Assembly: GCA_022565655.1 (NCBI GenBank)
Contig: JAIUMG010000124.1
Span: 1 to 9,338, forward strand
DNA: 9,338 nucleotides
Reading direction: 5' to 3'
From: Alkalimonas sp.
Lineage (GTDB): Bacteria; Pseudomonadota; Gammaproteobacteria; Enterobacterales; Alteromonadaceae
Program-made: the position numbers and the translations under genes
Notes under the pieces: model-generated
The model's input: the letters and a program-made list of their open reading frames with translations, nothing else
Databases searched by the model: none
Told to the model about the DNA's origin: nothing
Shown here: one piece after another, positions 1 to 6,545 of the stretch
Layout of the letters: every line of letters starts with the position of its first letter
How positions within the stretch are numbered: position 1 is the stretch's first letter

Positions 1-78
1 CATAGCCACCACTAACGGCGCTTTAGCCAGGAAAGGCAGTAACATGCAAATAAATAATGTGAGCAGCAAGGTGGTCAT
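1..78 (-). CDS. MAPEG-family membrane protein, N-terminal fragment (runs off the left edge)
   Basis: Only the first 26 codons are present, read from an ATG at 78-76 to the window edge with no stop. The visible peptide begins MTTLLLTLFICMLLPFLAK and continues APLVVAM. This is a hydrophobic first membrane segment followed by the Leu-Pro-(x)-Leu-Ala-Lys-Ala-Pro pattern that I associate with small four-helix MAPEG proteins (the membrane-associated eicosanoid/glutathione metabolism superfamily; bacterial members are mostly uncharacterised). A good Shine-Dalgarno AAGGAG lies 6 bases before the ATG, which supports a real start. The gene diverges from the K+ channel gene. The family call rests on 26 residues and is tentative; that a membrane protein starts here is more secure. 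Confidence 0.6.
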   Translation of the reverse strand, partial: MTTLLLTLFICMLLPFLAKAPLVVAM

Positions 79-111
79 GCGGATCTCCTTTTTCTAAATT
101 AAGGGTTGATA
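79..111. promoter_or_regulatory. 33-base divergent spacer carrying two ribosome binding sites
   Basis: The spacer between the MAPEG-like start and the channel start holds a Shine-Dalgarno for each gene. AAGGAG on the minus strand (bases 85-90) serves the leftward gene, and AAGGG on the plus strand (101-105) sits 6 bases before the ATG at 112. There is no room for two full promoters here. At least one, probably both, must lie inside the opposing coding sequence. I see no convincing -35/-10 pair. Confidence 0.6.
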
Positions 112-1044
112 ATGATGCAGCGACATATAGTAGCGCAATGGTTAGAACCGTCTTGCGAGCACAATAAACGCTATCTCTGGGTTGATTTGGCCTTAATTCT
201 GCTGATTGGGCTGAATATTATTGCCCTGATCCTGCAATCCATTGAATCCATCGATCACGTCTATCATCGCCATTTTTTTTACTTCGAAATTTTTTCCATA
301 GTGGTGTTTACGCTGGAATATGGTGCCCGGATCTGGAGTGTGGTAGATACACCACTGTATCAACAACAAGCCGGCAGCAACTGGCAAAAACGCTGGCGTT
401 ATATTCGTTCGCCATTAGCAGTCATTGATTTACTGGCTATCTTGCCATTCTACCTGGGCTTTTTCATTCAAGCCGACTTGCGCTACCTGCGGGTATTCCG
501 CTTACTACGCGTATTCAAACTTACTCGCTATTCGCGAGCCATGCAATTGCTGATGAATGTATTTAAAGAAGAACGTTACTCGCTGTTTGCTGCCTTTTCC
601 GTGCTCTTTATCATTATGCTGGTGGCGGCATGCGCGATGTACACCTTGGAGAAAGATCTACAACCCGAACATTTCAGCTCGATCCCACAAGCCATGTGGT
701 GGTCGTTGGTCACCTTGACCACTGTGGGTTATGGTGACGTCACCCCAATCACAGATCTGGGCAAACTTTTTGGTGGCTTAATTACCATTGTGGGCATTGG
801 CATGGTCGCGCTGCCAGCCGGTATTCTTGCCTCGGGCTTTTCTGAGCAGCTATCCCGCCGTCGCCAGTTTTATCAGCTGGCCCTGGATCAAGCCTTTAAA
901 GACGGCAACTTTGCCGCTGAAACTGAGCCCATGCTGGAGCGCTTGCGTGCTGAACTCGGTATCAGCCATACCGAAGCCGCTATTTTGCGTGAATTGATGG
1001 AAAAGCGTTATCAAACCATGCATATCCATGATGAGAACGAGTAA
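112..1044 (+). CDS. Voltage-gated potassium channel (6TM ion transporter family)
   Basis: This is a single-subunit K+ channel of the inner membrane, expected to work as a tetramer. Residues are counted from the ATG at 112 (310 aa). S1 is about 26-44, S2 54-75 and S3 100-119. The S4 voltage sensor has a positive residue at every third position: Arg124, 127, 130, 133, Lys136 and Arg139. S5 is about 155-179. The pore loop carries the canonical selectivity filter TVGYGD at 204-209, and S6 is about 216-243. A cytoplasmic tail of about 65 residues follows (helical, with no recognisable RCK/TrkA-N nucleotide-binding domain). An in-frame TTG at 106 would add two residues, but AAGGG at 101-105 is correctly spaced for ATG 112. 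The gene diverges from a MAPEG-like gene and is followed closely by prkB with no clear terminator between them. The physiological role (potential control, K+ leak or osmotic response) cannot be read from sequence. The family call is firm. Confidence 0.92.
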   Translation: MMQRHIVAQWLEPSCEHNKRYLWVDLALILLIGLNIIALILQSIESIDHVYHRHFFYFEIFSIVVFTLEYGARIWSVVDTPLYQQQAGSNWQKRWRYIRSPLAVIDLLAILPFYLGFFIQADLRYLRVFRLLRVFKLTRYSRAMQLLMNVFKEERYSLFAAFSVLFIIMLVAACAMYTLEKDLQPEHFSSIPQAMWWSLVTLTTVGYGDVTPITDLGKLFGGLITIVGIGMVALPAGILASGFSEQLSRRRQFYQLALDQAFKDGNFAAETEPMLERLRAELGISHTEAAILRELMEKRYQTMHIHDENE

Positions 1045-1110
1045 AGCAACACACTGAGTCTTGCCTGACTGTCTCAGCTCCGATATGGTATGGTTCTTAA
1101 TTCACTTGCG

Positions 1111-2019
1111 ATGGATGTTTCTGTGGCTCATAAGAACCCTATTATTGCCATCACCGGCTCGTCAGGAGCTGGCACCAGCACCACCAGTAATGCGTTTCAG
1201 CATATATTTCGTACGCTGGGAGTGGATGCCGCCTTTATTGAAGGCGATTGCTTTCATCGCTATAGCCGGCCTGAAATGGATCTGGCGGTGCGTAAAGCAC
1301 AAGAGCAAGGCAAACACATCAGTTACTTTGGCCCTGAAGCCAACGACTTTGGCGCCCTGGAAGACTTCTTTGCCAGCTATAGCAGCAGCGGAGGTGGCAA
1401 GTATCGCAAGTACTTGCATACCTTTGAAGAAGCTGTGCCGTACAATCAACTGCCGGGAACCTTTACCCCCTGGCAGGATCTGCGTGCCAATACCGATCTA
1501 TTATTTTACGAAGGCTTGCATGGCGGTGTGGTCACCGAACAACATAACGTGGCTCAGCATGTCGATTTACTCATCGGCATGGTGCCTATTGTTAACCTGG
1601 AATGGATCCAGAAAATTATCCGCGATACCCATGACCGAGGCCACAGCCGCGAAGCCGTAATGACCAGCATCGTGCGCAGCATGGATGATTACATTAATTT
1701 TATTACCCCGCAGTTCTCCCGTACCCATATTAATTTCCAGCGCGTGCCCACCGTCGATACCTCCAACCCATTCAGTGCCAAGGATATCCCTTCACTGGAT
1801 GAAAGCTTTGTGGTGGTGCGCTTTCGTGGCATCAAACATGTGGATTTTCCTTATTACCTGAAAATGATCCACGGCTCTTTTATGTCGAGGGTAAACACCT
1901 TAGTAGTGCCTGGCGGCAAGATGGGTCTGGCAATGGAGCTAATTTTAACACCACTCATCGAAAACCTGATGAAAAAACGCGCCAGCGCCCGTGGTCAGTT
2001 GGACTGGCTGGGGCGTTAG
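1111..2019 (+). CDS. prkB: Phosphoribulokinase-like P-loop kinase PrkB
   Basis: This matches enterobacterial PrkB from memory nearly end to end. A Walker A loop GSSGAGTST lies close to the N-terminus (about residues 16-24 from ATG 1111), followed by EGDCFHRY (about 44-51). Next come SYFGPEANDFG, a Walker B-like segment FYEGLHGGV (about 132-140), RDTHDRGHSREAV and the C-terminal block VVPGGKMGLAMEL. The fold is that of phosphoribulokinase/uridine kinase. Non-autotrophic bacteria carry this gene without Rubisco, and its true substrate is not settled as far as I know, so Calvin-cycle function should not be assumed. The start is uncertain. ATG 1090 and ATG 1111 lack a Shine-Dalgarno; GTG 1123 gives the N-terminal length of E. 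coli PrkB and has a weak GGA 6-8 bases upstream. The C-terminus runs roughly ten residues past the E. coli protein. The channel gene ends 66 bases before 1111, so the two may be co-transcribed. prkB converges on speD. Confidence 0.9.
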   Translation: MDVSVAHKNPIIAITGSSGAGTSTTSNAFQHIFRTLGVDAAFIEGDCFHRYSRPEMDLAVRKAQEQGKHISYFGPEANDFGALEDFFASYSSSGGGKYRKYLHTFEEAVPYNQLPGTFTPWQDLRANTDLLFYEGLHGGVVTEQHNVAQHVDLLIGMVPIVNLEWIQKIIRDTHDRGHSREAVMTSIVRSMDDYINFITPQFSRTHINFQRVPTVDTSNPFSAKDIPSLDESFVVVRFRGIKHVDFPYYLKMIHGSFMSRVNTLVVPGGKMGLAMELILTPLIENLMKKRASARGQLDWLGR

Positions 2020-2042
2020 GTTCAGTCAGCATCAGCAATAAC

Positions 2043-2078
2043 AAAAAACCGCTCACTTCACAGCTGAGCGGTTTTTTT
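2043..2078. terminator. Bidirectional rho-independent terminator between prkB and speD
   Basis: ACCGCTCA (2048-2055) pairs with TGAGCGGT (2065-2072) around a 9-base loop. An A run (2043-2048) precedes the stem and a T run (2072-2078) follows it. The hairpin is therefore followed by a U tract on both strands. It lies 23 bases after the prkB stop and 21 bases after the speD stop, so it should end both convergent transcripts. Confidence 0.92.
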
Positions 2079-2099
2079 ATGGTAGTAACAACGAAAGCG

Positions 2100-2906
2100 T
2101 TACTTGATATCGGGCAGGTTGCGGCCGTAGAAGATCTCGCGGATTTCTTTAAAGACCTTACTGCTAATCTCGTGTTCCATCTCGTCACTCATCGAGTCCG
2201 TACCAACACCGAACAGGTAATTGTTTAAATCACCTTCTTTAAGCATCATTTTGGTGTGGAACAGGTTCTCCTGATACACATTCACATCGATCATCTGAAA
2301 AGCATTTTTGGTCTCTTCATCCATAAAGTTCTGGATCGAGCTGATTGGGTGATCAATGTAATGCTTGGTGCCACTGACATCGCGGGTAAAACCACGTACC
2401 CGGTAATCGATGGTCACCACATCGGATTCAAAACTATGGATCAGAAAGTTCAGCGCTTTTAGTGGCGAAATAATGCCACAGGTCGAGACTTCGATATCGG
2501 CTCGAAAGGTACAGATGCCATCATGCGGATGCACCTCTGGGTAGGTGTGCACACAAATATGGCTTTTATCCAGATGCGCTACCACGGTTTCAGGCAAAGG
2601 CCCTGGGTTCTCCGAGTTATCGGGGTTTTCCAGTACCGGCTCTTCGCTAACCAAAATAGTGACACTGGCGCCTTGCGGATCGTAATCCTGTCGGGCAATA
2701 TTCAGCACATTAGCCCCAATAATATCCACCACTTCACACAGAATGTCGGTCAGCCGATCGGCATTGTATTGTTCATCGATGTACTCAATATACTCTTGGC
2801 GATGTTGCTCACTTTTCGCATAACAAATATCATAGATGCTGAAGCTTAAGCTTTTGGTCAAATTGTTAAAGCCATGCAGCTTTATTTTCTCAAACGGATT
2901 GATCAC
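2100..2906 (-). CDS. speD: S-adenosylmethionine decarboxylase proenzyme (E. coli type)
   Basis: SpeD decarboxylates S-adenosylmethionine to give the aminopropyl donor for spermidine synthesis, in the cytoplasm. The 268-residue product is near the E. coli length (264) and matches it closely from memory: HGFNNLTKSLSF near the N-terminus, IGANVLNIARQDYDPQGASV, and PGPLPETVVAHLDKSHICVH. The proenzyme self-cleaves between Lys114 and Ser115 (in LDKSH), turning the serine into the pyruvoyl cofactor. Cys143 (VSTCG) corresponds to the catalytic Cys140 of E. coli. The tail YGRNLPDIK is typical. The start codon is GTG, with GGAG about 10 bases upstream; no in-frame ATG fits the family start. speE, its usual partner, is not adjacent. 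speD lies 57 bases downstream of yhfA on the same strand and ends at the shared terminator. Confidence 0.95.
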   Translation of the reverse strand: MINPFEKIKLHGFNNLTKSLSFSIYDICYAKSEQHRQEYIEYIDEQYNADRLTDILCEVVDIIGANVLNIARQDYDPQGASVTILVSEEPVLENPDNSENPGPLPETVVAHLDKSHICVHTYPEVHPHDGICTFRADIEVSTCGIISPLKALNFLIHSFESDVVTIDYRVRGFTRDVSGTKHYIDHPISSIQNFMDEETKNAFQMIDVNVYQENLFHTKMMLKEGDLNNYLFGVGTDSMSDEMEHEISSKVFKEIREIFYGRNLPDIK

Positions 2907-2963
2907 TGAGTGTGCTCTCCACTACTGCTGCTGTATGATCAGCAGTTGTTTGACAACAGGAAG

Positions 2964-3392
2964 TTAGTCGGCACTGGCCAACCCTTCCGCGGCTTTTATA
3001 CTAAACGAGTGGGTCACTGCCAGGCTTTTCGCCAGCATCAGCGAGACCGAACAGTATTTATCGGCGGATAGCTCTACCGCCCTTGCCACTTGCTTTTCAC
3101 TGAGGTTCACCCCTGTGACTTCAAAGTGCAAATGCATTTTGGTAAATACCCGGGGAATAGACTCGGCGCGCTCGGCCTGCAACTTCACCTCGCAATGCAA
3201 CACCTGCTGCCGGGCTTTTTTTAAAATACTAACTACATCAACCGATGAGCATGCCCCAGCCGACATCAGTAGCATTTCCATCGGGCTTGGTGCCGTGCTC
3301 TGGTTACTATCTGCATCAAATACCACCTGATGACCACTGCCAGAGCGTCCGATAAAGGTCATGTTATCCAGCCATTTTACCGATGCTTCCAT
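2964..3392 (-). CDS. yhfA: OsmC/Ohr-family protein, YhfA type
   Basis: This is a small cytoplasmic OsmC-fold protein, 142 residues from ATG 3392. It aligns from memory with E. coli YhfA throughout: EASVKWLDNMTFIG at the start, APSPMEMLLMSAGACSSVDVVSIL, RVFTKMHLHFEVTG and SADKYCSVSLMLAKS. The two family cysteines are present at Cys48 (GACSS) and Cys114 (KYCSV). In characterised OsmC/Ohr proteins this pair reduces organic peroxides; for the YhfA branch the role is unproven. An upstream in-frame ATG at 3404 has no Shine-Dalgarno. ATG 3392 has GGAG 6 bases upstream and gives the MxAxVKW start of YhfA, so I chose it. In enterics this gene sits divergently beside crp; here a DUF3802-like gene is upstream in the same direction instead. 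Confidence 0.92.
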   Translation of the reverse strand: MEASVKWLDNMTFIGRSGSGHQVVFDADSNQSTAPSPMEMLLMSAGACSSVDVVSILKKARQQVLHCEVKLQAERAESIPRVFTKMHLHFEVTGVNLSEKQVARAVELSADKYCSVSLMLAKSLAVTHSFSIKAAEGLASAD

Positions 3393-3427
3393 CACTTGCT
3401 CCATGGTATCTACACAAAAGGGGGCAC

Positions 3428-3454
3428 ATTCTAGCGAAATAAATTCATTGTCGC
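3428..3454 (-). promoter_or_regulatory. Weak candidate promoter for yhfA
   Basis: On the minus strand a -10-like TAGAAT (3433-3428, five of six consensus bases) lies upstream of yhfA. It is preceded at a short 15-base spacing by GCGACA (3454-3449, four of six). The spacer is AT-rich. A promoter here would start yhfA-speD separately from DUF3802. The short spacing makes this a weak candidate. Confidence 0.22.
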
Positions 3455-3477
3455 CAGATTCAATTGCGCTTTATCAA

Positions 3478-3828
3478 TTAATCAAACAGATCGGCGATAG
3501 CGTTATCAAACAAATTCTTGATTAATAAGGCCGTCTCATTAATCAGTTCGGCTTGTTCCAAGGTGACAGGTTGTTCCAATACCCCCGCCAGTATCTCCTG
3601 AAAATCATACATGATGCCATCCACCTCCCGAATGATGATACTACGGTGATTCATTTCCAGTTCGGTGTGCTGAGTACAGAGCTGGATAATTTGCTCAGCA
3701 ATACGCTCTTCCAGAAACTCCCCCACGCTCTTGTGATCTGCGGCAGGATCGCCGCCTTTCTCAAACAGCGACAGGTTTTCTGTCAGAAACTGGATCAGGT
3801 GCTCATAGCCGGTTTTATCAATCACCAT
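3478..3828 (-). CDS. Small acidic helical protein, probable DUF3802 family
   Basis: The protein is 116 residues, acidic and predicted mostly helical, with no signal peptide or membrane segment. It begins MVIDKTGYEHLIQFLTENL; the central part is IIIREVDGIMYDFQEIL (about 64-80) and the end LLIKNLFDNAIADLF. These segments match my memory of DUF3802, a gammaproteobacterial family of unknown function (Shewanella, Vibrio and relatives). The only cysteine is Cys51 and no catalytic motif is visible. The Shine-Dalgarno is poor: AAGG lies about 13 bases before the ATG. The gene follows astD on the same strand but a strong terminator lies between them, so it is probably not part of the AST transcript. 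Recurrence beside astD would suggest a conserved place rather than a proven function. Confidence 0.72.
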   Translation of the reverse strand: MVIDKTGYEHLIQFLTENLSLFEKGGDPAADHKSVGEFLEERIAEQIIQLCTQHTELEMNHRSIIIREVDGIMYDFQEILAGVLEQPVTLEQAELINETALLIKNLFDNAIADLFD

Positions 3829-3891
3829 GGTTGCCGTACTGCCTTACTCTAATGACGTTGACTAACAGTTAAGCAAAATCTGACGCATAAA

Positions 3892-3924
3892 ACAAATCGG
3901 GGCAAAAGCCCCGACTTGTTTTTG
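3892..3924. terminator. Rho-independent terminator downstream of astD
   Basis: TCGGGGC (3897-3903) pairs perfectly with GCCCCGA (3908-3914) around an AAAA loop. Pairing of ACAA (3892-3895) with TTGT (3916-3919) extends the stem across one mismatch. On the minus strand the core stem is followed by a U-rich run (TTTGTTTT), 33 bases after the astD stop. The plus strand also has a T5 run (3919-3923), but no plus-strand gene needs it. Confidence 0.85.
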
Positions 3925-3947
3925 CTTCGAACCAACGCAGCCAAAGG

Positions 3948-5417
3948 CTAGAATTTCAGGCCTGGGGACAGCTGTTCCGGTAACTGGACCTTATCAAGTT
4001 CAACCGAAGCAACCGGGTAGGCGCAGTAATCGGCGGCATAATACGCACTGGCTCTGTGATTGCCGCTTTTACCAATGCCACCAAAGGGTGCAGCTGAGCT
4101 GGCTCCGGTGATAGGTCGGTTCCAGTTCACGATACCCGCCCGAATACGGCGGAAGAAGTGCTGGTACAAGTCCGCGCTATCACTTAACAAACCAGCCGAT
4201 AAACCAAAGCTGGTGTTATTGGCCGCTGCAATAGCTGCGTCAAAGTCAGTAAAGCGGAAGACTTTGAGTAAAGGACCAAAGTGCTCATCATCCGGGAAGT
4301 CAGCAATATCGCTGCAATCAATAATGCCAGGGGAAACCAGTGCTGTCGCTGTATCCAGATGCTTCATTTCCAGTAAGGAGCGCCCACCTAGTTGTTGCAA
4401 CTGGGCCTGAACCTCCAGCATGCCTTTGGCGGCCGCCACAGAAATCATCGATCCCATAAAAGGCTGCGCTTCATCATCGTAAAGGCCAACCTTGATGTTC
4501 GCTGCGACATCCAACAAGCGAGCCAGAATGCGATCGCCCTGCTCATTGGCAGGCAAGAATAACTTGCGCGCACAGGTACAACGCTGACCAGCGGAGATAA
4601 AGGCCGATTGCACAATATCATGTACAGCCGCATCAATGTCAGACACATCCTGTACAATCAGTGGATTGTTGCCCCCCATTTCCAGCGCCAGGATTTTCTC
4701 TGGACGGCCAGCAAACTGCTGGTGTAAAAAATGTCCGGTTCTGGAGCTGCCGGTGAAAAACAAGCCATCAATACCATCGTGGCTGGCTAACGCTTTGCCG
4801 GTTTCAACTTCACCCTGCAATAAGTTCAGCACGCCAGCAGGCAGGCCGGCTTTTTGCCATAACTGCACCGTGAGCTCAGCTACCTTAGGCGTCAATTCGC
4901 TAGGCTTGAATAACACACTGTTACCCGCCAATAAGGCTGGTACGATATGGCCATTGGGCAAATGGCCCGGGAAGTTATAAGGGCCAAACACCGCCACAAC
5001 CCCATGGGGTTTATGCCGTAAAAAAGCTTTGCCCTGAGGCATAGGGTTTTCTTTACTGCCGGTACGTTCCTGATATGCACGAACCGAGATATCAATTTTA
5101 CCGGTCATGGCGCCAACTTCGGTGCGGCTTTCCCATAAAGGTTTGCCCGTTTCTTCTGCAATGCAGAGTGCCAGCGCTTCTTTTTCAGCGACTAACTGCT
5201 CACCAAACTTTTTCACCACTTCAAGGCGTTGTTCAAATGTTAGATCAGCCCAGCTGTAGTGAGCTTCACGCGCGGCCTTTACCGCACGATCAACTTGCCC
5301 GGCTGTCGCTGACTCCCCTTGCCACACTTGTTTATTTTTTGCTGGATCCAACGAAATAAAGGATGAGCCTTCTCCGGCTACCCACTGACCTTGAATAAAC
5401 TGAACAGGACGATTCAT
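3948..5417 (-). CDS. astD: N-succinylglutamate 5-semialdehyde dehydrogenase
   Basis: AstD oxidises N-succinylglutamate semialdehyde to N-succinylglutamate with NAD+, the fourth step of the AST pathway of arginine breakdown, in the cytoplasm. All features of the aldehyde dehydrogenase superfamily are present (numbering for the 490-residue reading from GTG 5420; subtract one for ATG 5417). Oxyanion Asn149 is in GPYNFPGHLPNGH, FTGSSRTG (222-229) is the nucleotide-binding turn, and the catalytic base is Glu247 in LEMGGNNP. The nucleophile is Cys281 in GQRCTCARKL, and EHFGPLL (379-385) follows. PNGHIVPALLAGNSVLFKPSE is the usual substrate/cofactor block. Length matches E. coli AstD (492). GGGGAG (5427-5422) is only 1 base from GTG 5420 but 4 from ATG 5417, so ATG 5417 is preferred. 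It starts 13 bases after astA stops, so it is surely co-transcribed with it. Confidence 0.95.
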   Translation of the reverse strand: MNRPVQFIQGQWVAGEGSSFISLDPAKNKQVWQGESATAGQVDRAVKAAREAHYSWADLTFEQRLEVVKKFGEQLVAEKEALALCIAEETGKPLWESRTEVGAMTGKIDISVRAYQERTGSKENPMPQGKAFLRHKPHGVVAVFGPYNFPGHLPNGHIVPALLAGNSVLFKPSELTPKVAELTVQLWQKAGLPAGVLNLLQGEVETGKALASHDGIDGLFFTGSSRTGHFLHQQFAGRPEKILALEMGGNNPLIVQDVSDIDAAVHDIVQSAFISAGQRCTCARKLFLPANEQGDRILARLLDVAANIKVGLYDDEAQPFMGSMISVAAAKGMLEVQAQLQQLGGRSLLEMKHLDTATALVSPGIIDCSDIADFPDDEHFGPLLKVFRFTDFDAAIAAANNTSFGLSAGLLSDSADLYQHFFRRIRAGIVNWNRPITGASSAAPFGGIGKSGNHRASAYYAADYCAYPVASVELDKVQLPEQLSPGLKF

Positions 5418-5430
5418 CACACTCCCCTGA

Positions 5431-6447
5431 TTAAATTCTGGTTAGACGTACCCAGTCACCGGCTTGGACCAGCAACCCCTCAGCACACTCGGCAGATAAC
5501 ACCACCTCGTCGCTGTTTTCTTCGACGTGCATCTCAAGCCAGGTTGCCCGGAAGTTCTGCAGTTGCGTGTTGCACAGTAAATACGTGTGCCCGGGCTTTA
5601 CTTCACCGATACGGACCTGGCGTTTTTCACTATCTCTTGCGGAGCGAATATGTTCGAGATTCGCTTCAACTGTCGGGCCAGCATCAAAAATGTCAACATA
5701 GCCCCGGTGAGAAAACCCTTCAGACTGCAATAAGGAAATTGCAGGACGAGTTTTGCCATGAACCTGGCCAATCACGGCCTGCGCTTCTTTACTGAGCAGA
5801 CTGACATAAATCGGATACTTTGGCATCAGCTCAGCAATGAACACTTTCTGGCCAATGCCTGTCAAGTAATCTGCTGTTGGGAAGTCTACTGAAAAAAAGT
5901 GTTCCTGTAACCATTGCCAGAACGGAGAATTGCCATTTTCATCGGAAACGCCACGCATTTCAGCAATGATCCGATCAGAGAAGCGCTCACTAAACTCTTT
6001 TAAAAATAAGAAGCGGAACTTTGACAGCAACTTGCCGTTGTTCTTTTGACGGCAGGCTTCGCGAAGGAATAAGGTACACAACTCACTGGCGCCAGTGTAA
6101 TCATTGCACAAGGTCAGGATATCAACCGTCTTATACACATTCAGTGAACGGGAGCTATGCACAACTTTTCCCAGGTGATAATGATAAAACGCATCATCCA
6201 AACCAACTGCCGCCTCCAGTGCACTGGTGCCCATCACTAAACCGGTTTCCGTATTTTCCAGCACAAACAAATAGCCTTCATCGCCCGGCGACGTCACTGT
6301 TTTTTGAAAAGAACGTTCTGAGCGGTTAATTTTCCGCATCAACAGCTCATCATTGACTGGAAGCGAGGTAAAGCCATGGCCAGATTCGACGGCGATGTCG
6401 TACAAGGCTGCGTAATCATCAGCACGGATTGGGCGAATCACAATCAT
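5431..6447 (-). CDS. astA: Arginine N-succinyltransferase
   Basis: AstA transfers succinate from succinyl-CoA to the alpha-amino group of arginine, the committed first step of the AST pathway, in the cytoplasm. The 338 residues agree with the family (E. coli 344). It opens with the typical MIVIRPIRADDYAALYDIAVESGHGFTSLP in outline, including the VRP-like first strand and the GxGFTSLP loop at 23-30. A LFLREACR segment around residues 126-133 matches the region that lines the succinyl-CoA site. VIGQVHGKTRPA contains His230, corresponding to the proposed proton donor His229. EGF(S)xRGYVDIFDAGP (243-257) is the conserved C-terminal block. GGAG lies 9 bases before the ATG. The order argD-astA-astD is that of Shewanella-like relatives; in E. 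coli the order is astCADBE. Confidence 0.95.
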   Translation of the reverse strand: MIVIRPIRADDYAALYDIAVESGHGFTSLPVNDELLMRKINRSERSFQKTVTSPGDEGYLFVLENTETGLVMGTSALEAAVGLDDAFYHYHLGKVVHSSRSLNVYKTVDILTLCNDYTGASELCTLFLREACRQKNNGKLLSKFRFLFLKEFSERFSDRIIAEMRGVSDENGNSPFWQWLQEHFFSVDFPTADYLTGIGQKVFIAELMPKYPIYVSLLSKEAQAVIGQVHGKTRPAISLLQSEGFSHRGYVDIFDAGPTVEANLEHIRSARDSEKRQVRIGEVKPGHTYLLCNTQLQNFRATWLEMHVEENSDEVVLSAECAEGLLVQAGDWVRLTRI

Positions 6448-6476
6448 TGTCGCTTACTCCAAAGTAAGGTTCAGAT

Positions 6477-6499
6477 AAAAGAGGCAGCCAGGCTGCCTC
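6477..6499 (-). terminator. Stem-loop with U run between argD and astA (terminator or attenuator)
   Basis: GAGGCAG (6481-6487) pairs with CTGCCTC (6493-6499) around CCAGG. The palindrome could in principle close to nine pairs with a one-base loop. On the minus strand TTTTAT follows directly. It lies 47 bases after the argD stop and 29 bases before the astA ATG. It has the form of an intrinsic terminator, with a short U run that could leak. Read-through would supply astA-astD at a lower level than argD. Confidence 0.75.
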
Positions 6500-6507
6500 A
6501 GTGCTTC

Positions 6508-6525
6508 ATTATCGACGCTCGAGCG
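6508..6525 (-). promoter_or_regulatory. Candidate astA promoter element with adjoining 10-base palindrome
   Basis: Reading the minus strand, GATAAT (6513-6508) matches five of six -10 bases, and directly upstream lies the perfect palindrome CGCTCGAGCG (6525-6516). No good -35 is seen at 16-18 bases. If this -10 is used, transcription would start near 6501, and the stem-loop at 6481-6499 would form the 5' end of the astA mRNA. The palindrome could be an operator. Both ideas are inference. Confidence 0.25.
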
Positions 6526-6545
6526 CCTTATTGCTTTTATCGGGA

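Noticed and set aside
1054..1077. CTGAG...CTCAG hairpin after the channel gene as a terminator
   Set aside because: Only five outer pairs with an imperfect interior and no U run; not enough to call a terminator between the channel gene and prkB.
1162..1449. Minus-strand open frame inside prkB (95 codons)
   Set aside because: It is antisense to conserved PrkB motifs, has no family resemblance and is not supported by a Shine-Dalgarno. It is explained by codon bias of the real gene.
1061..1660. Long plus-strand open frame overlapping prkB in another frame (199 codons)
   Set aside because: It lies inside the strongly family-matched prkB reading frame, has no recognisable domain and a low-complexity, Trp/Cys-rich composition typical of an out-of-frame shadow.
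2523..2849. Plus-strand open frame antisense to speD (108 codons)
   Set aside because: speD is unambiguous across the whole interval, and this frame gives no recognisable protein.
3958..5300. Plus-strand open frames opposite astD (for example 4060-4410, 4636-4980 and 5075-5359) as overlapping genes
   Set aside because: astD covers the region with all catalytic motifs in order, and the opposite frames show no domain, start signal or consistent extent.
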